DNA of 34,368 nt from Welwitschia mirabilis (GCA_051453625.1 JBOZIK010000001.1:64482349-64516716), one strand, 5' to 3'. Positions 1 through 11,010 are shown, numbered from the stretch's first letter. Numbers and translations are program-made. The notes: a model not told the origin generated them from the letters alone.

Positions 1-1
1 T

Positions 2-553
2 ATTTTGGAGAATCATGATTTTGCCATTCAGAAAGATGAAGAGATGGTAAAGGTGCCCAAGCCTCTTGGGCTTTACTCATTAAAGAAAATGAACATTCTT
101 TCTGAAGTCATTGGTCCCTCTCCTCCTCCAAAGAAGAAACGGCGAACAGAGGAAGGTACTGGTTCAAGCTAGGTGAGCAATCAAGACTTAATGAAGGAAC
201 TCCTTGCAGTGAAAGAAATAGCTCTTCAAGCTCAGAAGACCATAGACAAACTGTGTAGAAGAGTGGACTATATAATGTTTGGTTTGTCTGCATATGGTTT
301 GGAGATTCCTCCCGGATCAAAGGAAGAAGAGGAGGAACTAGCTGCTTTTGAGCAGGATGATTCGTCTTGCTCGTCTTCATTTCATCTCATCTCATTCTCT
401 CTTTTTGTACTCCTTCCTATGCTTATCTCAATTTTGTATTGTACATTCAAATATCTAAACTCTGTTATAATTAAAAGTGTAATGAATACAATATTTTCTC
501 TTTCCCTCATCTCAAATCTTTGTGTGTTATTTATATTGCTTTCTTTTCAATAA
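2..553 (+). pseudogene. 3' (post-pol) ORF of Sirevirus-like element RE-A, C-terminal part
   Basis: The reading frame enters from the left edge, meets a TAG at 170-172 and continues in the same frame to the stop at 551-553. The first ~56 codons match the protein at 27013-27230 closely: both contain the stretch PLGLYSLKKMNI, then IIGPS or VIGPS, then a basic PPKKK run that could be a nuclear localisation signal. After the stop come a probable coiled coil (about residues 1-50 of the downstream part), a FGLSAYGL motif shared with the other copy, an acidic EEEEE run and a hydrophobic C-terminal tail. The homologue lies between RNase H and the 3' LTR, so this is the extra ORF some Sireviruses carry there. 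The better-preserved copy resembles plant 'putative transposon protein' families. Function is unknown. The hydrophobic tail may be a membrane segment or simply T-rich 3' non-coding DNA read in frame. Confidence 0.72.
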
Positions 554-797
554 TGACAAACGGGGAGAAGACACTAAATTAACATATTGATTTATTTACT
601 TCCATTACAAAATCAGGTCAAAAAATATGCTTTCCAACTCTAAAATATTACGCTTATCTCTGACAATTCTCAGGCTACGATGTATACTTTTAATTTTGAT
701 AATACACTACTACACTAAACCGTCTGCAAAGACCTTTCATTTGTTATCATTTTCGCACAGATCATGGGTCAATCAAGGAGCCCAACTTCAGGGGGAG
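551..797 (+). promoter_or_regulatory. accessory polypurine-like tracts of RE-A
   Basis: Between the 3' ORF and the LTR lie two polypurine motifs in addition to the main tract: TGACAAACGGGGAGAAG at about 554-570 and AGGGGGAG at 790-797. RE-C has counterparts in the same order (about 27579-27595 and 27770-27777). Multiple polypurine-like motifs upstream of the LTR are known for Sireviruses; a role as extra plus-strand primers is inference. Confidence 0.55.
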
Positions 798-844
798 TAA
801 TCTACTCTCTCTTAACAAATTTCTAAACAAGGTTGTCATCACTG

Positions 845-856
845 AAAAGGAGGAGA
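845..856 (+). promoter_or_regulatory. polypurine tract of RE-A
   Basis: The purine run AAAAGGAGGAGA sits two bases before the TG that opens the LTR. It matches AAAAGGGGGAGA at 27844-27855 in the complete element RE-C. This is the expected plus-strand primer site. Confidence 0.8.
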
Positions 857-972
857 TTGTGGAAGAATCTGTGAAAGCATCCAAGGTTTCAGTGATGTCT
901 AAGTATATGCGCTGGCTTCATCAAAATCTTGAAAATCTAAAGTTGTGCCAATCAAAACATCTAGCCTGATAT

Positions 973-1208
973 ATGGGACGTCTGCCCCTCGACACGGTAA
1001 AATGTATGGGGACGTCCCAGAATTATCATCGGGACATCTGACCCTATACACGGTAAAATATATGGGGACGTCCGAGCTCTGTTACCAGGACATCCGGACT
1101 TGTACTCGGGAAGCAAGTATGGGGACATCCGATATTCCTATCAAGACGTCTGACACTGTATTCGGCCAAACCTATGGGATGTCTGAGCTCTGCAATGGGA
1201 CATCTGGG
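973..1208 (+). repeat. 56-bp tandem repeat of GACGTC palindromes in the RE-A LTR
   Basis: Unit starts, judged by the first palindrome of each unit, fall at 975, 1031, 1087, 1143 and 1197, giving periods of 56, 56, 56 and 54. Each unit carries two sites of the form GGGACGTCCG or a derivative (GGGACATCTG, GGGATGTCTG). The second site lies about 34 bp after the first and about 22 bp before the next unit. The best-preserved site is the palindrome GGGACGTCCC at 1009-1018. Confidence 0.85.
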
Positions 1209-1397
1209 ATCCTTCTTAATTTTGATAGGAATCTGGCATTACAACCGAAACGTCTGGCTCAGTGAACGTTGAAGCCGAAATATAACCATTGTAGCCACCA
1301 AGGTGATGCCTTTTGAAATCCAAATGGCTAGGGTTGCATAATAAACAGCTAGGGCTTCAAATCTAAGGCTCCAACAACTATCTTATAACCCTTAGGC

Positions 1398-1407
1398 TAT
1401 AAAAAGC
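1398..1407 (+). promoter_or_regulatory. TATA box of the RE-A LTR
   Basis: CTATAAAAAG lies about 540 bp into the LTR, downstream of the palindrome array, in the position where the RE-C 5' LTR has TATAAAAT (22193-22200). It would mark the U3/R promoter. Confidence 0.65.
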
Positions 1408-1871
1408 CAGATCCTCATCTTGGAATGACTAATGCTCCAATCATTGTATGTACTAAACTCTGAGATTCATGTACAATCTGAACTTCACCAAGATATCTAT
1501 TGTATTTGGAGATCCTCCTAACACTTGCTGATGTATTGTGTTGAAGACACTCACACCATCAGACCTCTTCCTATCTAAAGTTTCTAGTGGCTCATTAGAG
1601 TGAGCCTATGTATCCCGTGTGAAGGGATTGATTTGTAACCCTTGGAGAAGGGTGTTGTAATGTGCCCAAGTTGTTGGGTGTTTTAAAGGAACCAGGAGGC
1701 TAGAAGCGGGTTGCTGCCCCTTGTGACTGGAGTAGGCAAGGATTGCCGAACTACTATAAATCAGATGCACTTGTTATTTGCTTCTTTTTGTGCTTTTTTA
1801 TTTTATTTCTATTTGTATTCAGATCTGAATTTCTGTTAGTACGAAATAGTTTTAAAATACCCTATTCACCC

Positions 1872-2840
1872 NNNNNNNNNNNNNNNNNNNNNNNNNNNNN
1901 NNNNNNNNNNNNNNNNNNNNNNNNNNNNNNNNNNNNNNNNNNNNNNNNNNNNNNNNNNNNNNNNNNNNNNNNNNNNNNNNNNNNNNNNNNNNNNNNNNNN
2001 NNNNNNNNNNNNNNNNNNNNNNNNNNNNNNNNNNNNNNNNNNNNNNNNNNNNNNNNNNNNNNNNNNNNNNNNNNNNNNNNNNNNNNNNNNNNNNNNNNNN
2101 NNNNNNNNNNNNNNNNNNNNNNNNNNNNNNNNNNNNNNNNNNNNNNNNNNNNNNNNNNNNNNNNNNNNNNNNNNNNNNNNNNNNNNNNNNNNNNNNNNNN
2201 NNNNNNNNNNNNNNNNNNNNNNNNNNNNNNNNNNNNNNNNNNNNNNNNNNNNNNNNNNNNNNNNNNNNNNNNNNNNNNNNNNNNNNNNNNNNNNNNNNNN
2301 NNNNNNNNNNNNNNNNNNNNNNNNNNNNNNNNNNNNNNNNNNNNNNNNNNNNNNNNNNNNNNNNNNNNNNNNNNNNNNNNNNNNNNNNNNNNNNNNNNNN
2401 NNNNNNNNNNNNNNNNNNNNNNNNNNNNNNNNNNNNNNNNNNNNNNNNNNNNNNNNNNNNNNNNNNNNNNNNNNNNNNNNNNNNNNNNNNNNNNNNNNNN
2501 NNNNNNNNNNNNNNNNNNNNNNNNNNNNNNNNNNNNNNNNNNNNNNNNNNNNNNNNNNNNNNNNNNNNNNNNNNNNNNNNNNNNNNNNNNNNNNNNNNNN
2601 NNNNNNNNNNNNNNNNNNNNNNNNNNNNNNNNNNNNNNNNNNNNNNNNNNNNNNNNNNNNNNNNNNNNNNNNNNNNNNNNNNNNNNNNNNNNNNNNNNNN
2701 NNNNNNNNNNNNNNNNNNNNNNNNNNNNNNNNNNNNNNNNNNNNNNNNNNNNNNNNNNNNNNNNNNNNNNNNNNNNNNNNNNNNNNNNNNNNNNNNNNNN
2801 NNNNNNNNNNNNNNNNNNNNNNNNNNNNNNNNNNNNNNNN
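1872..2840. other. assembly gap (969 N) inside the RE-A LTR
   Basis: The left flank ends CCCTATTCACCC and the right flank begins with a C-homopolymer. In RE-C only about eight bases separate the equivalent positions. The gap therefore probably reflects a sequencing failure in a poly-C tract. Any reading frame drawn across it has no support. Confidence 0.9.
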
Positions 2841-2880
2841 CCCTCCCCCCCCCCCACCCACCCCCGGCCCTGCCCCAGGG
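2841..2880 (+). repeat. C-rich tract (G-rich on the other strand)
   Basis: Runs of C interrupted by single A, T or G follow the gap. The minus strand has at least four G-runs of three or more, which fits a G-quadruplex; the plus strand fits an i-motif. Equivalent positions in other LTRs here have only a short CCCCCTT or CCCCTCC, so the tract is expanded in this copy. Confidence 0.6.
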
Positions 2881-2898
2881 TGCCTTTCGATCCTAACA

Positions 2899-3130
2899 TA
2901 ATTCTCTATGTGTTTAGTGTGGGAGTGAAGAACTGGATTTCTAGAGATTTTAATGGCACTTGTGTTATCATAGAAAATTGGGGCCTACCATAAATCATCC
3001 CAAAGTCCTTCAGCATTTCCTTCATCCATAGAAGTTGAGTGTAACAATTCTCAACAGCAATGTACTCTACTTGTACAGTTAACAAGGATACTGAGTTTTT
3101 CTTTTTGTTTGCCTCATGCAAAGCTAGCAC
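2899..3130 (-). pseudogene. Ty1/copia RNase H C-terminal fragment, cut by RE-A
   Basis: Read on the minus strand, about 3075-2985 encodes a stretch with VEYIAVENCYTQLLWMKEML, which matches the copia RNase H motif around the catalytic Glu (usual form AEAEYIAA..C.AQLLWMKQML). In another frame it continues with TSAIKISRNPVLHSHTKHIE, the region after the last catalytic Asp. The frame change and altered residues show it is dead. The match stops exactly where the oppositely oriented LTR of RE-A ends (2898), so RE-A inserted into this older copy. The other half should lie beyond the missing 5' end of RE-A. Confidence 0.8.
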
Positions 3131-3139
3131 AACGAAACC

Positions 3140-4075
3140 CTAAGAATATTTTTGGGATTGTATTTCCAGAGAGGAACAAAAAAGAAAGAAGAAATATACA
3201 GAAAATAGAGTATTAAAAGACTAACTTTTTATTATTGAAACAAGAATTACAACACTTACAAACTGGAATCAAACTAGCAGAGCTTCCATGAACTCTCTCC
3301 TCAATAATGGCCATTAAAGCCTCAACCAGGCTATACCACTGTGATGCTTGGTAACCTTCAAAACAGAATACAAGTGAACTACGATCTTACACTAGGAATT
3401 GTCTTCTCAAGTTCCCCAATAATAGCTTCTCTCAAGCTCCAACTCCAAGATCTCTCACTTCTCCCTTCTCCAAGTCATTCACCAAGGCATTCTCCAAGTC
3501 ATGCTCATCATCTCCTCATGCCCTCTTATTTATGACTGCAATAGGAATCCTTATCAACAAAGAATCCTTCTACTATTAGCCTCTTACATAATTCACTAAA
3601 AATAGCTTCTAAGAATAATATATTCTTTACACATGGATTGCCTCTAAACATAATGTATTCCTTACACCTTCATCTTTTCCTAATGTAAGATATTCCACCC
3701 AACAAGATTCCTTCTATTCAGACTACACATGGTGCCTACATGATGGTTACATATAGTGCCTTCACAGCAATTATACATGGCGGATATTATTTTCCATACA
3801 GGCACTCTAAAACCTTAGCAAACAAGCCCCTAACTAAAACATGCTCTTTCCTTTTTATTTTTCAAATCATGCCCATGCATCAAACTGAAAACTAAGTTTT
3901 ATGTCTTCAGACAAATGAGTCAACTTGAACCACAAATCTTTTACTATTATCAGTGATTAAATAAGCGGTGACTGATCGTCACTTGGGGGACTAGTCACCC
4001 TGCCTCAAGCATGCCAACTTTTTTTGAGTCAACGCAATTTTTTAAAACCACTAATGGTGACTAATCGCTGCCTAA
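3140..4075 (-). repeat. possible minus-strand LTR remnant
   Basis: There is no coding sequence here. On the minus strand the order resembles a plant copia LTR: a palindrome-rich start (GTGACTGATCGTCAC at 3968-3982, GACTAGTC at 3989-3996), a CATAAATAAG TATA-like box near 3533, then a purine/T-rich end with TTGTAATTCTTGTTTCAATAATAAA near 3230. The ends are not defined and no second LTR copy was found, so this is tentative. Confidence 0.3.
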
Positions 4076-4384
4076 GAAAGAGGCTATAGGCCATTGTCAA
4101 ATGGAGAAAAAAACAAAGTCACACTTGAGAGGCACACGCTAGTTGCATTAAAACTCTATTCATGTTTCCACTTTTCCACTATGCCACCGATCAAACACAA
4201 AGGTGTGCAGCACTACAGCAGACAGCAAAAAACAGAAAAGAGGGCATGCACTACAGCAGAGGTGAAGAGAACGAGGAGCATGCAATAGAGGGAAGAAGAT
4301 GAGCATAGTCAGCAGTGAAGCAGTAGGTTGCAGATTAGCACAAGATCCAATCCACTCATTGACATTTCGATAAATTTTTAACAC

Positions 4385-4552
4385 TCCCTAGAATGTGCAG
4401 ACAAAGAAGAAGGCAGGTGAGTAGTAAAGAGTAGGCAATTTTCGTCAAACACCACATGGCTATAGATGTATACTCTTTGACCATGGACATAGGCATCTAC
4501 ATCCTTAAAGAAGGGGATTGTATCCTAGAAAAATACATGCATAAGTTCTAGG
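4385..4552 (-). pseudogene. Ty1/copia integrase C-terminal fragment
   Basis: On the minus strand, near 4550-4525, one frame gives CIFLGYNP and the next frame gives RVYIYSHVVFDEN. These match the copia integrase C-terminal module that ends in '(C)VFLGYS....K....(T)GRVYISRHVVFDE'. A frameshift separates the halves. Upstream on the minus strand (to about 4620) weaker resemblance to the preceding segment remains. With the RNase H piece at 2899-3130 it is in the right order and strand to be one old copia element whose reverse transcriptase region is lost or replaced. Confidence 0.7.
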
Positions 4553-4560
4553 ACTCTGTT

Positions 4561-5095
4561 TCACAACATGATCTTGTAGACAAGGATATTAGCAAAACCC
4601 ACACTTTTACCAAGCAAACTAAGTACAAGAGTTGGGAATCTAGTGATTAAATAAACAGTGGTAAAAAATGCATCTACCAAAAAATATAGACAAATATTGG
4701 CTCATATCTCAATAATAGGGATTGGGTCTACAACTTCATTTTGCTTTAGTATTCTTAGGCATGATATCTTGAATATAGGTACTTCTAGATTGCTATCTAG
4801 GCTGAGTCCCATGAATGGATTCCTATCTAGACTGAACCTAGCTATCAGCTTAGTCAGAAAGTGGGTGTTTGAAGGATTGTGAAGAAGGTACTCTCACCCA
4901 TGGAACCATGTTCTGCAAGGAGTCATAGAATCATGGAACCATTCAGGAGAAAGTTGAACTCCATTAAGATGATGATGCTACGTACAAGGACAACACTAAG
5001 GATGGTCCCTGTTATAAACATTTCATGTTTAAAATAAACCCTCTTTTAGATTTAAATGTAATAATCCTATTTAAATTTGGGGGTTTGTAGTTATA
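4561..5095. other. non-coding stretch, nothing recognised
   Basis: Short chance reading frames only. The phrase AGTGATTAAATAA at 3952-3964 recurs at 4643-4655; it is too short to define a repeat family. Confidence 0.5.
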
Positions 5096-5195
5096 AGTTT
5101 AATACATGTTTCTATTAGTTTAATACATGTTTTAGATGTATAACCTAGTTCCATTGGTTTAATACATGTTTTAGATGTATAGCTTGGTTCTAATT
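5096..5195 (+). repeat. 39-bp tandem repeat, about 2.5 copies
   Basis: The unit (A/G)GTTTAATACATGTTTTAG... ATGTATA(A/G)C(C/T)T(A/G)GTTC starts at 5117 and 5156, with a truncated copy at 5096. The two full copies differ mainly by transitions. No coding potential. Confidence 0.75.
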
Positions 5196-8100
5196 CTAAA
5201 GTGGTCATTCATATCATCATATGTCAACTGTGGTTTCAAAGTTTTAATTGTATGCTTCAAGATTCGATTTTTAAAAGTTACAATGCATCTAAAACATATT
5301 CATCTAGAACTTCTATTCACATTAGTAAAGGGTTATATATATCCAAATGGTGATCACTAATGTCTTACATTATTGAAATTAAAGAAAAATAATTTTTAAT
5401 GCTTTTTTAATGTTGACTTTTTTTAGCTAGCATTTTTGTTGCCTAGTCTCTAACTCGACATCCTGACTTTTTTCAAAGGTTGCTGACTTTTTACTTTTGC
5501 TGACTTTTTAATCACCTACAAGCAGTACCAGAAGATGGTAGGAGGAACAAAATTTGGCAGTACCAGAACAAGCACACTTACAAGAAAACGTTTGTTATGA
5601 ATATTTAATAGTTGCGTTAGCAATCGAAACTAGTATGTTCGCCTATGTCTTACAATCCTAACATCACAGTGTGACAAGACTGGAAGTGCTTCAATACTTT
5701 GTTTATTCATAATACCCACTTAACAACTTTTACACGTTTACAAGTTTCAGGAAAATGAAAGGAAGAAGAAATAGCTTTCTATCATGATCAAATGTTGAGA
5801 TGAAGTAGATCATGAATTTCCCTTTCAGGTTCTTATTGAAGAAGGATATCGACATTCAAACCACAATGGCATAGCATTTATATCAAAATCAACTCTTAAG
5901 ATAAGCAGGCAAAATAAACGAATAAAGCATTTTTGATTGAGTACCTATCACGAAAATAAGGGATGCAATGTTTTAGAAATTAATGCATTACCTAGAACTA
6001 TGACTACAAATTAATTAACCATCCATCAGCTAAGAAATAACAGGACACCGACTATGAAATGGTACTCACAAGAAGAACAAAGTTTACTAACACATACATG
6101 TCACAATATCCATACTCACATCACAAAAATGTTCTTGTGTTTTAGTTGTCAAGTATACAAAAAACTAGTCATTGCAGATGTTCCAATTCTCAAATAATAA
6201 CTATGACAAGTTCATACATTTCTCATCATGAAAGGAAAAAGGATGGAATTATTATTATCATCATTATTGGATCTTGAAATGAATCATATTGCACATATCC
6301 AACTCACAAGGAAAGGATCTTTACATTCAAATAATAATGGAACAGGATTCCATATTATCATGAAATTCATGAATATGTAATATAAATAAATAAAACAAAT
6401 TTTAATTAGATTAGGTTCACAGAAATAATTTATGCAACCTATTATAAATGAAATACATGATCTATCGTTTGTGTTGTAGAGAAGCACAATGAAAGGATTT
6501 GTATTTGATGCAATGGCAAAATTAAAAAAACATGATAAAGAATTGAAAATGATAAAGCATACAGCATCATGAATGCAAAATTCAACAAGCAAATAGGAAT
6601 TCACAGGGCAAAAAATTGACTATAAACTGGTGCTCACAAGGAAAAACAAAGATAGTGTTCTTTGATGTGGAACAAATAAAATTGCTCCAATTTCATTCAA
6701 TTTCAAAAGATTGTATGCATCATTAATGTAAATTGGAACAAACCAAAGTAGGTATCAGTAAATATTCTTTTCACATTGCCTCTTTAAATATTTCCATTCA
6801 ATAAAAACCATGCCACTAACATACATGATTATGGAGATATCATTGTAGAAGTAACTCCCATATTGATGAATAAGTCAAGAATACATACAAGAGTAATGAT
6901 GAAGTAGCTTGATGGTGCATAGAAATAATCAACTAAAGGTAGTTAGTTACAATCAATGCTTTTCAAATCTTAATGCATAAATATAGTTAACATAACAAAT
7001 TAGTACTATGTTTGTGGACAACACCACAAAAGTAGATGTCACACTATAAAGAAATGTAGCAATAACAGATGGTGAGAAAATCACATATGTAATAGAAGAT
7101 AATCTGTTGAATCACTCGAGAGTTATCATTACATCTGTGAATGTTGTTGATTTTAATGGGATCTCCCTATGCATAGTATAGAACAACCTTTATGCTAATC
7201 CCAAATCTAGGATGCTTATATGCTTCATGATTCGTATTCATGTTATTCCTTTATTTATTTTACCAATTAGTTATAAACGTAATATGTTAATAACACGGAC
7301 AGTTATAAATGTCGATCTCTATAAAGATGTGTTGTAGAAGACATAATGCATCAAAGAGTGTACAACAAAATAGATGTGACTCAAGAGGAAGCAACTACAC
7401 AATTCATAGTTCTAATGACGTAAGCTACCAAACGCACATATGCAATACAACAAATGAGAGAAAATCTAACTTGATAGACCTCCAAGAAAATTAGACAAGA
7501 TACATCATCAAAGAAGCTATGCCAATGGTTCTTGTCCACCAGCAACTTACATACAAAGCAAGTTTATGCCAGAAAAGAGTACCTACAGAGTGAGGCTTAG
7601 ACTTTGACTATTATGCATCCAGAAATGAAACAAACCATTCAGAATAAGATATTATACTTGAATTATTTAAAGAGAACATATTATACAAACATGCTAGCAT
7701 ATAGTTACATAAACTGACTAGAGCCTAAAAATTCGAAATGGAATTATATACTAAAATATAACATTTTTATATGCATTTTCTTTTTTCCTTGTTTTTTTTT
7801 TCCTCCTTTTGCTTTGTATTTAGTTAGTCTTTCATAACAAAGGAGTTGGGTAACTGGGAAGATGTTCCATGCTATTGTCACACACTTGAGAAAACAGAAT
7901 CCAAGGAATTTGAACTCAAATATCCATAGTCAAGATTGAATGCATGGAAACTAGACAATTGTGCCATTACATCAACAAGGCAATTTTAATGCGTGAACAA
8001 AAGGAAAGAAATGAATTTGAAATTAAAAGAGAACGATCAATACAAGACTAACAAATTTGGGGTGGGGGTGTGCGTGTTGATCAGATCCCTATATGCTTTT

Positions 8101-9224
8101 GTAGTATCCCTCTAGAAAATGTCAAAACAACATTTTCATATAAAGCACATAACCATGTATACAAAAAACAGAAGTTAATCTTCTTGAACCTGTATATAAA
8201 TGTATACAAACATACTACTATAAGATGCTGAAAACAAAAGTTAAGCTTCTTGAACTTGAATATAGATGTAAGTTAGCATGCACAAACAATTCAAGTTTCA
8301 CAAGCAATGTTTTCCAAGTGTTAATTTGATGCTCTGAATCATGGTAACATGCATATCAAGCTTGACATAAATACTTCTTTTTATTTCTTATAAATCTAAG
8401 TATGCAAAATTCCACTTCTAAATAATTCTCAAATGGTTCACATACAAACTTAACTTATATTAGACTTTTGTAATATGTTCATTGTATCACTTTCGAATCA
8501 AAGTTAGTCAGAGAATAGAACCTCTTAATTGATAAGAGAGATATCACATTCTAAAATGAAAATTATTGAACCAATTATGACACTCTAATCCGTGGTACTA
8601 GATTCACTAAAGTCTAGGCCCCAACAATCTAATTAAAATCCAAGCACACAAACCTAAGGCATTGAAAATCATGGTTACAATCTCTTTTGATTACAACATA
8701 GAGTATCAATGTCTACAAGTATTTTGTAAATAATAGCTACAAATGGTAAGGAGTGAAGCCTTAATCAAGTAACAAGAGTTCTTGCAACAAGGATATCACA
8801 TGTCGCAGATCCATGGAAAAGGAACATGAAGAGAACTCCCCAAGATACAAGACAAAGATGTAAGAAGGAAGTGAATGGACTCTTAAAAAACCAAACAATA
8901 GTAAGGATGTCATCACTTCGAATTAGCTACACAAATTTTCACCCAAACAGTCCTAAACTAAGTAGAATTGCTAACGAATTTTCATTTGCTTTGTTTATGG
9001 TAACATTTAGAGGGAAAAAGTCACATCACTTCTAGATTCTAGTAGTGCACAAAGTTTCATCCCTCCTTAAGTGTGTAGATGGTTATGTATGCCCTTGAAG
9101 TATGGAGCACACTCTACAGTGATTGTTGTAAGATCAAAAAATGGTGTGCCTGAAAAGGAGGCATCATAAGTCATGGCCATTGCACATTTAACAGCAAGAA
9201 TGTACTAAAACAAAATGGAACAGC
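5196..9224. other. 4-kb AT-rich region without recognisable genes
   Basis: Only short, stop-dense frames occur, including a 106-codon minus frame at 6284-6604 whose hydrophobic composition reflects AT bias. TGACTTTTT recurs at about 5414, 5464, 5483 and 5501. A loose repeat, ATGAAATGGTACTCACAAG near 6054 and ATAAACTGGTGCTCACAAGG near 6620, suggests an old duplication. A T-tract lies at about 7790-7801. This may be intergenic DNA or a dismembered intron; nothing distinguishes the two. Confidence 0.5.
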
Positions 9225-9470
9225 AAGCAAACAAAAGAAACAACACATAATTTATGTGGTTCAGACTCTTTTTACCCTACGCCCATGAGAAGCAATGCAG
9301 AGTTCTATTGATTGGTTAGGAGCAAAGGTGTCCAGATACAACAAACAACCCTCTAACAGGTTTACATAGTCTTAGGGTTAGGGTTACAAGCCAATCCCCT
9401 TTTACAACTTTAAATAGGGGTCAATGTTAAAACATAACATTTCAACAGAAATAACATATTTGGCTTTACA
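9225..9470. repeat. probable retroelement LTR remnant
   Basis: The stretch contains AATTTATGTGGTTCAG, then CCCTACGCCCATGAGAAGCAATGCAGAG and TAATAGGGG-like text. The phrase 'aatttacgtggttcgg ... cctacgtccacgg' is common in plant LTR-type repeats, and the G-to-A and C-to-T differences here fit methylation decay. Ends and orientation are not defined. Confidence 0.4.
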
Positions 9471-9639
9471 TATCAACAAATACATCAGTAAGTACTAGCT
9501 TGAAGGTATCAATGTTAGATCTATCCCAATGTATCTAAGGCCAGAGTGTATGAAGAGCATAGAGAGAAGGCAGATGCTACTTAGTTCTGAAGGATTGTTG
9601 GCAAGCTGCAATTCTTCAGGCATACGAGAGTAGACATTC

Positions 9640-10250
9640 AAATGAGTATTAATTTGCTGTCATGATTCTTGATCCCAACAAGTATCACATGAGTGCTGTC
9701 CTTAAATCTTACCATATCTTAAGAAGTCAAGAAGACCAAAGACTGCAGTTTGACCTATCATAAGACAGATAACCAACTTTGTGCCTATACTGATGCAAAC
9801 TGGGGAGGGGATCCGATCAGCAGAAGTTGAGAGCTAGTTACATGTCTATCTTGGGTCGGGATTGAGTCTTACCGTCCACGATGGAAGCAGAGTACTGCTT
9901 TATGGACAAAACTTCTATGGACAAAACTGTGAATGATGTCCTGAGTATCTGTAATCTTTTGAGTGCTCGCAATGTTCAATTTCAGAAACAGTTAATCTAC
10001 TCAGATAGTAGAATGGCAGCACAGGCAGTAAAGAACCCAATTAAGATCAAGAAAGTGGGACACTTCGAAACACTCTTTGCCGTATGAAATGACTACAGGT
10101 CAGGAAGATTTGATATATGGCACGTTAAGTTGTACAGAAATCCTGCTGATGGTTTTACAAAGCTGTTAAATCCTGAGAAGTTCGAAAATTTTATTGTATT
10201 GTTGAACTCTCCTGAGCATTGTCCTAAGGAGTGGAGATGCCATTGTTAAA
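9640..10250 (+). pseudogene. Ty1/copia RNase H fragment, decayed
   Basis: Conserved copia RNase H pieces appear in order but in different frames: a helix like H..A..RILRYL (KYHMSAVLKSYHIL, near 9677-9720), YTDANWGGDPIS around the first catalytic Asp (near 9787-9825), MEAEY with the catalytic Glu (9881), IYSDSRMAAQAVKNP with a further catalytic Asp (about 10000-10040) and PADGFTKLL..EKF near the C-terminus (about 10144-10185). Stops and frameshifts separate them. A purine-rich run and TGTTAAAC near 10243 could mark the former polypurine tract and LTR, but no LTR pair is visible. The element is unlike RE-A to RE-E in sequence and represents another copia lineage. Confidence 0.75.
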
Positions 10251-10559
10251 CAAATTGGCTACCTGTTAATGTAATGGACATGTCTGCTGAACCGTGCCTT
10301 TTCATATGGTATATATGTGTGACATCGCTTTTGATTTTTTATTCATTCATTCATATTTTATTTGTAGTTACAAATATCAACTTGTAGATGATCATTCCCA
10401 GTCAATGTTAGATGGTTACTCTAGAGGGCAGAATACTTCTACTCTTATACAAGGATTATGTGTGACAAAAAATCGTTTATTGGCTTGAGACTAGTTTCTG
10501 TGTTCTGGAAACTGAGAATTATTTTGGAAGTTTTAACGAAGTTGGAAATATGTCTTCTG

Positions 10560-11010
10560 TTCACTCAGACAGATGCACTCCAAGTCATGTGAGGAACACA
10601 CCCAATACCTAAAGGTGGTTATAAGCTATTCAAAAACCACGGTCAGAAGGCTAAATTGAAGCATGAACTCTTCCAAGCCTTTGTTTCTTATTTAGGCTCT
10701 ACGGTGAATGAGTAAGGGCTATTATTAAATCTGGAAAACGTGAACCTGATTGTTGTGTGATTCATACAATGGAACACCAGGGAAATCAAGAGCTTTCTTG
10801 GATTAACAGGGTGCTACTATAGGTTCATTTGTGCTCATTCCTCCATTGCAACACAATCGAATAACCAACCTCCACAAAAGTGAGTTCTCTTTAATGAAAA
10901 ACACTTGATAAAAGAGAATTTGACTTCAATGTAACTCTTTGCATCACCACATAAAAATAAATCCTTCAAGGCTACCATAGATGCATGTGGCTAAGGATTG
11001 AGGTGGAGGT
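10560..11010 (+). pseudogene. Ty3/gypsy reverse transcriptase / RNase H boundary fragment
   Basis: Three pieces of the gypsy RT thumb and connection appear in succession in three frames: CEEHTQYLKVV near 10588 (usual '..eHl.hL..V'), KHELFQAFVSYLGSTVNE near 10660-10712 (usual 'FLGHvVs..G') and REIKSFLGLTGCYYRFI at 10779-10829 (usual 'RSFLGLtgYYRrFI'). FKATIDACG at 10965-10991 corresponds to the RNase H start 'F.veTDASg'. Frameshifts and stops make it a relic. Flanks carry no recognisable LTR. It is the only gypsy-type sequence I see in the window. Confidence 0.75.

Larger units (their letters stand above)
859..2898 (+). repeat. 3' LTR of RE-A (interrupted by an N gap)
   Basis: The LTR opens with TGTGGAAGAATCTG directly after the polypurine tract and closes with GGGTGCC...GATCCTAACA, the same ends as the RE-C LTRs. 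It contains a 56-bp palindrome array (973-1196), a TATA box (1398) and a pyrimidine-rich 3' end. Without the N run it is about 1071 bp, close to the 1036 and 1022 bp of the RE-C LTRs, so the 969-base gap is probably overstated. The rest of RE-A lies left of the window, so its target duplication cannot be checked; the five bases after the LTR are TAATT. Confidence 0.85.

Noticed and set aside
1743-2993. Long open frame spanning 1743-2993 on the plus strand, and similar minus frames
   Set aside because: It is open only because the N gap contains no stops; the sequenced part is LTR.
4160-4384. 74-codon frame on the minus strand at 4160-4384
   Set aside because: No motif; it lies between an integrase fragment and a possible LTR and looks like chance.
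6284-6604. 106-codon minus-strand hydrophobic frame as a membrane protein
   Set aside because: AT-rich DNA gives Ile/Phe/Asn-rich chance frames; no homology or context supports it.
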